From Spodoptera frugiperda (Eukaryota > Arthropoda > Insecta > Lepidoptera > Noctuidae), in assembly GCF_023101765.2 (NCBI RefSeq), contig NC_064230.1, forward strand, positions 558,001-622,000: a DNA stretch of 64,000 nt, in the 5' to 3' direction. Both the position numbers and the translations under genes were made by a program. The notes below the pieces were generated by a model. The model ran no database searches. It saw only the letters and a program-made list of their open reading frames with translations, and was not told the DNA's origin. Shown piece by piece: positions 58,410 to 64,000 of this stretch. The stretch's first letter is position 1. Each line of letters begins with the position of its first letter.

Positions 58410-61400
58410 AAGATAAAGATAAAGTTATATATATATATATATAAGTTATATATATATATATATAATATAAAGATAAAGATAAAGATTAATAAAATCCGGA
58501 GCCACGGACGATAAAAGTCGTGGTTCCGGCTTTGTTCAGGAGTAGGAATGGGGTGGTTTTCAGTCAGTAAGAGTCTGACACTCTCTCGCCTCATTGATGA
58601 CAGGAGGAGACATTGGATGATTTGTTGGCCTTTAGGTTTTATGTACATTAATTCATCTAGAGTTGCGGTCGATAAAAACCGTGGCTCCGGCTCGAGATAG
58701 CTTTTAATCAGTAAAAATCTTCTATCTCCCTGTCGCATCACATTGGGTGATTTTCCCACCTCAAAAACAGTATATTATTTTTTTATGTATATGTAGAATT
58801 TAGTTACTCGCTGTATACATTTGTGTCCCCCTCCCCCCAGGAGCGCATGGTGATGGAGCCCCTGGCGTACTCGGAGCTGCGGACGCGGCCCTCGCTGGAG
58901 GAACGACTCGAGTCCATCATCTCCGGGGCCGCGCTCATGGCAGACTCCTCGTGCACACGGTACTGTATATGTATTTATAGCGGCCCTCGCTGGAGGAACG
59001 ACTCGAGTCCATCATCTCCGGGGCCGCGCTCATGGCAGACTCCTCGTGCACACGGTAATTATGTTTATGTTAAATGGGCCGACGTTTGGCCGCTATCTCG
59101 CCTGATGGTAAGTGATGATGCGGTGTAGTATCAGCTCGCCCCCTGGATCTTGCCCCTTCCGATTAAAATGTTCCACTCGCCCCGTTTTTATTAATTTGGA
59201 GTTGTGGTTCGCCCCTTACGAAAACCCTTACGGGGCGAGTGAAAAATTTAACAATTAAATAATTATTTTGATGTATCGACTCGCCCCTTGCGGCATTCCC
59301 TTTGAAATTTAACTAAAAAAGGTATATTCAGAAAAATGTACAGTAAACAAAACTGGTAAGTAATTTAACCTTTTGGATAGTTTTATTACCTGGCTTACCT
59401 ACTGTAACAAAAGGGACCTTTTATGGGTGTAGTATCAGCTCGCCCCCTGGATCTTGCCCCTTCCGATTAAAATGTTCCACTCGCCCCGTTTTTATTACAC
59501 ATGCAGTTTTATTTCAATTTTCTCTATTAAATCCCAAGGCATTATTGAAGTTTTAAGAAAATATATTCATTTAAATATTTTATAAACTTAGAGTGCTGAC
59601 AGCACTTTTAACCAACCAACAATCGGGGGCGAGTTGGAGTATCTAATAATTTAAGGGGCGAGTTGATGCACTTAGGCAATCAGGGGCGAGATCCAAGGGG
59701 CGAGCTGAGCCTACACCGATGATGCGGCCTACGATGGAGCACGTCTGCCCATAAGCAACCTATTCACTCGGGCTTTGAAGACACCCAGGTTATACCCATC
59801 AGGAAACACAGACTCCGGCAAGGAGTTCCACTCCCTAGCAGTGAGCACAAGGAAGCTTGAAGCGAAGCGCTTCTGTCCGCCGTGACGGCATTGTTTGTCT
59901 GGATTGAGCAGACGGATCACCAGGTGGTAAGCAATCGCCGCTGCCCATGGATACTTGAAATACCAAAGACTTGTAAAGTGTGTTGCCGACCTAATGGGGG
60001 TTAGGAATTTAAAGGTTGTTGGGAAATCCGGGATTGGGAAGGGAGGTAATTGAGCCTCCTGTAATTTTATTCACACAACGCTGTAATCGCTTTACGTCGG
60101 TGTACTGCTCGGCCGTGGTATCACTCCGGTCGAAGTGTGCGAAGCATGGCTCTCACGCACTTGTTTACTTAACCTTATATAGATATTAAGTTTGATCTAT
60201 CCTCCACAGAGACGAGCGCCGCGAGCGTATAGTGGCGGAGTGTAACGCGGTGCGGCAGGCGCTGCAGGATCTATTGCACGAGTACATGGCCAATGTAAGT
60301 CCACTGCTATACATTTTCAGGCATTAACACATCCATATTATAAACTATGAAGTTCAAATAAATTTCCAACGAAATTCTTCGTCATATATACATTCATACA
60401 CATATTATAAATTATGAAGTTGAAATAAAATTCCAACGAAATTCTTCGTCATATACACATTCATACCCATATTATAAATTATGAAGTTGAAATAAAATTC
60501 CAACGAAATTCTTCGTCATATACACATTCATACACATATTATAAATTATGAAGTTGAAATAAAATTCCAACGAAACGATTCGAATCCACGTTCCTAATCC
60601 ATGCATCCAGGGAATGGAACAATCTGCCGGCTTCTATCTTTCCTGAGAAATACAGCCCGGGTCTTTTTTTTTAAAGCAACTTTACGCCGATGATCCCCGA
60701 AGCGGTAGACAGAGGTGCACATTACGGCACGTAATGCCGCTATACAATGTACACACAATTTTCACCATTTGTGTTATAAGTCACATGTAATAGGTGGTGA
60801 GCCTATTGCCATATACTGGGCACAATTCCAGACGCTGTGATACTACTGAGAAATTATCGAAAAACCGAAAACCGCCCAGTAATACTTACTAACAAAAATA
60901 CGGTCATTTGCAGTAATTTTGATTAGTTTGCCCCATTTGTTTGTTTGTTCGGGTAAAATTTATTAATTGACGTTTTACTCCCTTCTTGACGATTAAGCGA
61001 TCTGGGGTCTTAGTCTGCTACTACAATTGTGTCAGAATGGTCGATCATTGAGCAGTGCAAGAGGGACGGAGTTATACAACCTACATAGCTCCGTCCCTCT
61101 CGCACTGCTCAATGATCGACCATTCTGACACAATTGTAATAACAGACTAAGGCCCCTGATATTTGGTCGAGTGGTCGCAAGTGCTACCGGACGGGTAAGG
61201 GGATTCTAGTATTTTTTAAATTGACAATTTGACTATCCCCCCCCCCCACAGACGGGCAAGCCGGAGCAGTCAGCAGGCTTGGAGCGCGCCATAGAGAACA
61301 TGTGCCGGAAGACCAGGGATCTGAGGAGGCAGCTCAGGAAGGCCGTCGTCGACCATGTGTCCGACAGGTGGGTGGCAGTTCAAGTATTAATTGCATCCAT

Positions 61401-62704
61401 AAGGCAGTTGTCCCACCAACGGCGAGTGAACGACTAACTATCGGCTATTTTCTCGCTCAAGAAACGTACAATAGATATACTTTCCGTGTAAACAAAAGAG
61501 ATGCATATACAAATAGTTGATCGCTGACTGTTCACACTGCCGGCGAGTGCTCGCTTCACTTGTTTGTTTTTGTTTTCACTCGTTTCTAGTTCTAGCTCTA
61601 CTCGTTACTCGTTCATCGTTGCCGGTGGGACAACTGCCTAATGTACACAGGGGACCTACTCTAATTCAACGAACGAACGAAAGAACTTCGCAGATTGCAT
61701 ACTACAATTGTATTTATTGCGAACTTTCGCGAACAAAAATGAACGAATGAAATGAAGATAAATATATAGGTTTTCATGTGAAATTAAAAATAAAACGTTA
61801 TTTTGGTAAATAAATAAAACCTACGGCCGAAGATAAAACGAAACTTCGCATTCGAGAACCGGAGTAGCCCTACTGGTGTTGGAAATACAGTATTTAGTTA
61901 CAATTATGGATCCTGTCGGTCACAGAGTAAGATATTATACAGAGCGTAAACGGAACGCTCCCGAAAAACGCTACAAAATCTTTGTTTCTATAATTTTAAA
62001 CGTTTTAGTTTTCGTGTTATTTATGCAACATCAGCCTTAAGCAGTTGATTACAACTATTATTACATAAAATGTACATTGAATACCTTTTTTTTGAGGTTT
62101 TACCATCACCTGTTTTCGGTGTTCGGGAGCGTTCTGTTTACACTCTGTATATTATCTTGTATATTATCTTCGTAATGTATGTATTGTATAGTATGTATCT
62201 TTTAATATTTTTGTTTGATATTAAAAAGTGCCTTGTATAGTTTCGACTTTGATTAGACATCCTTCCCTTAGTACGAGTTTTCTTTACGTTCAACGAAAAC
62301 GTAACGAGGTTGCAATCGGCGCTTTAATAGGTCAGGGTCGGCACGAATGAAACTCTTATGTCCGAATACTCAAACACTAATCAATTTTAAGATGCTCTCA
62401 AAAATAGTTCTGTCCCTATCAATTCGATATTTAAGTACAACTTAAAATTGAGAGTTACTATGGTACTAGGCTACTGGTCAAACTGAAAACCTCCTTTTTT
62501 TGGAAATCGGTTATAAAAAAAAATTGCTTACACTTCTACCTACCCATTTATTTTTAAGTTATTAATGAAACTCCTCATACCCTCAGCTTCCTGGAGACCA
62601 ACGTGCCGCTGCTGGTCCTGATGGAGGCGGCCCGCAACGGAAATGAGAAGGAGGTCGAGGAGTACGCCCTGGTCTTCACGGAACACGCCAACAAACTCGT
62701 CGAG
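48712..62704 (+). CDS. alpha-Cat: Alpha-catenin, N-terminal part (3' exons off window)
   Basis: Links the beta-catenin/cadherin complex to actin at adherens junctions. Coding exons: 48712-48880, 50622-50768, 51505-51671, 52589-52690, 52927-53034, 54883-55006, 57868-57926, 58841-58959, 60210-60294, 61252-61367, 62587-62704. They are GT-AG, in phase, and give residues 1-438 of a protein usually near 900. Family blocks seen: LKWDPRNLEIRTMSVERTLE at the N-terminus; MVRAARALLCAVTRLLILAD (residues about 124-143, beta-catenin-binding/dimerisation region); SLEERLESIISGAALMADSS; the vinculin-binding helix (RRERIVAECNAVRQALQDLL, exon 9); RKTRDLRRQLRKAV; and FLETNVPLLVLMEAARNGNE. The ATG at 48712 follows an acceptor at 48709, so a non-coding exon lies upstream. 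Exon GC content is far above that of the introns. Oddities: 3' ends of exons 3, 6 and 8 are duplicated into their introns. A three-base acceptor ambiguity exists at exon 5. Confidence 0.95.
48881..50621. repeat. Alpha-catenin intron 1
   Basis: K-repeat composite 48913-49262; MITE T ends at 49268-49400 and 50303-50345 enclosing foreign sequence with the long inverted repeat 49957-50299; then a fragment 'acatagtataaaacaaagtc' (50388-50520) that recurs near 53130-53250 (inverted) and 62733-62780. Confidence 0.6.
49957..50299. repeat. Long inverted repeat, arms about 140 bp
   Basis: Left arm 49957-50097 pairs with right arm 50155-50299 over nearly its full length (for example ggaacttggtacatacttat against its complement), with a 57-bp loop. 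It lies in alpha-catenin intron 1, inside what remains of a MITE (ends at about 49268 and 50345). It is likely a foldback element. Confidence 0.85.
50769..51504. repeat. Alpha-catenin intron 2: nested MITE and P-repeat
   Basis: Palindromic MITE 50822-51052 (the same family as 36092-36222) is split by an 80-bp LINE 3' end (50878-50958). P-repeat 51140-51425 (minus). Confidence 0.65.
51785..51950 (+). repeat. Two extra copies of alpha-catenin exon 3 end
   Basis: The last part of exon 3 (ctgcttaacaagcttaatac + TGTGAGTA) recurs at about 51840 and 51918 with few changes. The copies alternate with a MITE-like piece (tatagctccgtccctcttgc). The first copy keeps a GTGAGT donor; the second reads GTGAAT. 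Confidence 0.8.
51951..52588. repeat. Alpha-catenin intron 3: MITE T and repeat D
   Basis: MITE T 52180-52477, then a partial repeat D (52495-52575, 'caaaagtgccttcccggtct') ending about 14 bp before exon 4. Confidence 0.65.
52795..52926 (+). repeat. Repeat D running into the exon 5 acceptor
   Basis: Copy of the repeat seen at 218-330 and 41525-41635 ('actgaccgacagacagacgt', 'aaaagtgcc', ending 'gactttgactttga'). Its terminal pyrimidine-rich end is directly followed by CAG, the acceptor of alpha-catenin exon 5. Confidence 0.75.
53035..53771. repeat. Alpha-catenin intron 5, left part
   Basis: An inverted 'gtcgctctctctgtccc'-type fragment (53130-53250) and an inverted RTE-like 3' end (53325-53525). 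No gene seen. W elements follow. Confidence 0.55.
53772..54360. mobile_element. Tandem W fragments hosting an inverted-repeat element
   Basis: Two tandem 85-bp left ends of W (53772 and 53860) are followed by an element whose arms (about 53946-54030 and 54287-54362, 'ttctaacccgttaaggctga' against its complement) form a long inverted repeat with an AT-rich core. Confidence 0.6.
54360..54742 (+). mobile_element. TIR element W
   Basis: Intact-looking copy (tatacaacgtgtaac...gttacaccgtgtata) in alpha-catenin intron 5. Confidence 0.7.
54928..56760 (+). repeat. Minisatellite made of alpha-catenin exon 6 end plus donor plus GA repeat
   Basis: Unit of about 121-148 bp: the last 79 bases of exon 6, its splice donor GTACGTATACGTA, and a (GA)n tract. 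The original is at 54928-55006. Full extra copies begin at 55061, 55183, 55330, 55454, 55577, 55701, 55825, 55949, 56075, 56199, 56323, 56449 and 56575. A partial copy begins at 56721 and breaks into GAGAAA repeats at 56760. Copies are almost identical; the original has GTTTTG where copies have GTGCTG. No copy has a pyrimidine-rich acceptor. Any open frame here is a repeat artefact. Confidence 0.97.
56761..57450. repeat. Alpha-catenin intron 6 after the minisatellite
   Basis: GAGAAA/GAGAATGAGAAA purine repeat to about 56870, then AT-rich sequence. 57290-57430 resembles a LINE-associated end ('aaatcggtccagccgttctt'). Confidence 0.5.
57451..57836 (+). mobile_element. TIR element W
   Basis: Copy with both ends, in alpha-catenin intron 6, 31 bp upstream of exon 7. 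Confidence 0.7.
57927..58840. repeat. Alpha-catenin intron 7
   Basis: 58010-58350 resembles a LINE-associated end ('catcaaaatccgtctagtcg'); then the AT repeat; then P-repeat pieces in minus orientation (58495-58770). Confidence 0.5.
58367..58485. repeat. (AT)n with AAAGAT interruptions
   Basis: Simple AT dinucleotide blocks separated by two copies of 'aagataaagataaag', in alpha-catenin intron 7. Confidence 0.9.
58885..59057 (+). repeat. Tandem duplication of alpha-catenin exon 8 end and donor
   Basis: 78 bp (58885-58962: last 75 bases of exon 8 plus the GTA of its donor) repeated exactly at 58980-59057 after a 17-bp spacer. Using the second donor (59055) would add 95 nt, which shifts the frame. 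Confidence 0.95.
59122..59717. mobile_element. Non-autonomous hAT-like element with 8-bp target duplication
   Basis: Terminal inverted repeats GGTGTAGTATCAG...CTGAGCCTACACC, flanked on both sides by gatgatgc (59114-59121 and 59718-59725). It interrupts a LINE 3' fragment whose two halves join perfectly across it. About 75 bp of the left end is repeated internally at about 59424-59498. An 8-bp duplication is typical of hAT elements; the family name is inference. Confidence 0.8.
59881..60209 (-). repeat. Alpha-catenin intron 8 end: K-repeat
   Basis: K-repeat 59905-60168 (minus), ending about 40 bp before exon 9. Confidence 0.6.
60330..60575 (+). repeat. Tandem repeat, about 67-bp unit
   Basis: Nearly four copies of a unit with 'ataaattatgaagttgaaat' and 'ccaacgaaattcttcgtcat', in alpha-catenin intron 9. 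Confidence 0.85.
60576..61251. repeat. Alpha-catenin intron 9: SINE and MITE Y
   Basis: tRNA-SINE 60695-60893 (minus) and a complete MITE Y 61010-61160 with inverted arms. The acceptor of exon 10 follows a run of C. Confidence 0.65.
61368..62586. repeat. Alpha-catenin intron 10: two inverted-repeat elements
   Basis: Element 61382-61640 with ends 'gcagttgtcccaccaacggc' / 'gccggtgggacaactgcc'; element about 61926-62155 with inner inverted arms ('aacggaacgctcccgaaaa' / 'gttcgggagcgttctgttta'). The rest is unique-looking. Confidence 0.6.
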
Positions 62705-64000
62705 GTTCGTATATGGCTTATACTTCATTACTACATAGTATAAAACAAAGTCGCTTTCTCTGTCCCTGTGTCCCTTTGTACAGTACTCCCAACGGATCTT
62801 GGCAGGTCTGAACTACGTGCAGAAGGCTGCGCAATAAGTCTTTTTAGAACCAAATGGTGGCATGAGGCGAGGTGCGGGGGCGGCGATCTAGGCTAGAGAT
62901 TGACCATTTCTAAATACAATTGACCCTTTATCGATCAAATATCGCAATCGATATTTTTATTTAGAGTTTATTGTTTTTTTATATGATATATTAAACGAAA
63001 TAAAATTTAGAAATATAGTTAATTTTGTCATTAATAAACGATATTTCGACATGAAAATAAAACTAAAAGAAAGTATTTTCTCAATTGAAAGTTATGATTT
63101 ACTCGAATATCAATTATAATTAACGACTATTTGAGTAACGACTGTTTAAGAAAATTTAAAACATCAATATAACATTGAAAATAAATATATTTTTGTGTGA
63201 TAAGTAATTTGTCTCGTAGTAATCGATTTTAAGAAAATCGATTAAACAACACCCTCACGCACGCCACTTGGACATCCCTTTTTGGTTACTTCGTGAATCT
63301 TCGTGCTTATTCGGCAATATTCGATACCTGATAATATGTCTCTGTCACACGTTAGGATCGGCGTTGTGTTAGTGTCACTATCTCTGTCTTGAGTCACCTT
63401 GAGTGCAGTCGGTAACAAAACTTTTCGTATATTTCGTTACTAGCTACTTCCGCGCGGTTTCACCCGCTCTGCTTGGCTCCTATTGGTCATAGCGTGATGT
63501 TTTATAGCCTATAGCCTTCCTCGATAAATGCGCTATTCAACACAAAAAGAATTATTCAAATCGGACCAGTAGTTCCGGAGATTAGCGCGTTCAAACAAAC
63601 AAACAAACTCTTCAGCTTTATAATATTAGTATAGAAGTATAGATTTTTCATGATATAGGGTGACTGGTAATTAGTGAACGATATTTAAACACTTGATTGT
63701 AATCATGATTACAAACAATTTTCCCAAAGAAAGTTTTTTTTATACTCATTAGTACATAACAAAACAATAAAATTATATTAGCACGCGCGCGCGCGAGATC
63801 TTGTTGTTAATTTATTTGTTTGCTTGAACAAGCTTATCTCTGGAATTGATGATTCGAATTGAATAATTATTTTTGTATTGGATAGTCCGTTTATCGAAGA
63901 AGTTATCTTACTAATATTAAAAATGTGAATGTTTGGAAGTGTGTAATGTGGGTTCGCCATGCTTCGGCACTGCTGGGCCGGTTCGACCGAAGTGATACCA
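62705..64000. other. Alpha-catenin intron 11, open at the window end
   Basis: No further alpha-catenin exon of the canonical protein is visible. AT-rich. A copy of the end-repeat seen at 36605 lies at 63655-63790, followed by a CG dinucleotide run and the start of a K-repeat (63944-64000). Confidence 0.6.

Overview
The window is nuclear DNA of a moth, most likely a noctuid-type lepidopteran. It has spliced protein genes with GT-AG introns, AT-rich spacer, and a very dense load of short interspersed repeats: tRNA-derived SINEs, palindromic MITEs, and 3' ends of jockey/CR1-like and RTE-like LINEs. Organism assignment is inference from repeat style and gene content. No bacterial or viral gene is visible.

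Positions 1-45,000 hold a cluster of six related genes of a family I do not recognise. All exon models below are by-eye splices checked for GT-AG ends and phase. Four genes (400-5893 +, 26039-19812 -, 14838-7410 -, 33369-44964 +) encode a secretory signal peptide (seen in three; the fourth starts off the left edge), Lys/Thr/Glu-rich low-complexity segments, and a conserved four-exon module (M1-M4; M2 is 98-104 nt, M3 always 156 nt). Most then carry a basic low-complexity tail. Two genes (15138-18613 +, 32969-29519 -) share the signal peptide exon MKVCACVLLFTIF and a one-exon helical domain that resembles the module without introns. A third copy of that first exon (26355) is a relic.

The cluster is built of head-to-head pairs: 14838(-)/15138(+), 26039(-)/26355(+, relic) and 32969(-)/33369(+). 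In each pair a module gene faces a MKVCACV-type gene across about 300-400 bp. A 176-bp block containing the TATA box, leader and signal-peptide start of the MKVCACV side is the same in all three pairs except for one base, while introns and tails have diverged. This looks like an inverted and direct duplication of a bidirectional-promoter cassette making pairs of secreted, largely disordered basic proteins. Their function is unknown.

Positions 45,700-62,704 hold the 5' part of the alpha-catenin gene (adherens junction actin linker): a possible non-coding first exon near 45,902 and eleven coding exons giving residues 1-438. The rest lies off the right edge. Three of these exons (3, 6, 8) have their 3' end plus splice donor copied into the following intron. 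Exon 6 is extreme: 13 full and one partial extra copy of its last part plus donor alternate with GA repeats to form a 1.8-kb minisatellite. Elsewhere introns are filled with nested transposable elements, several of which abut splice acceptors.
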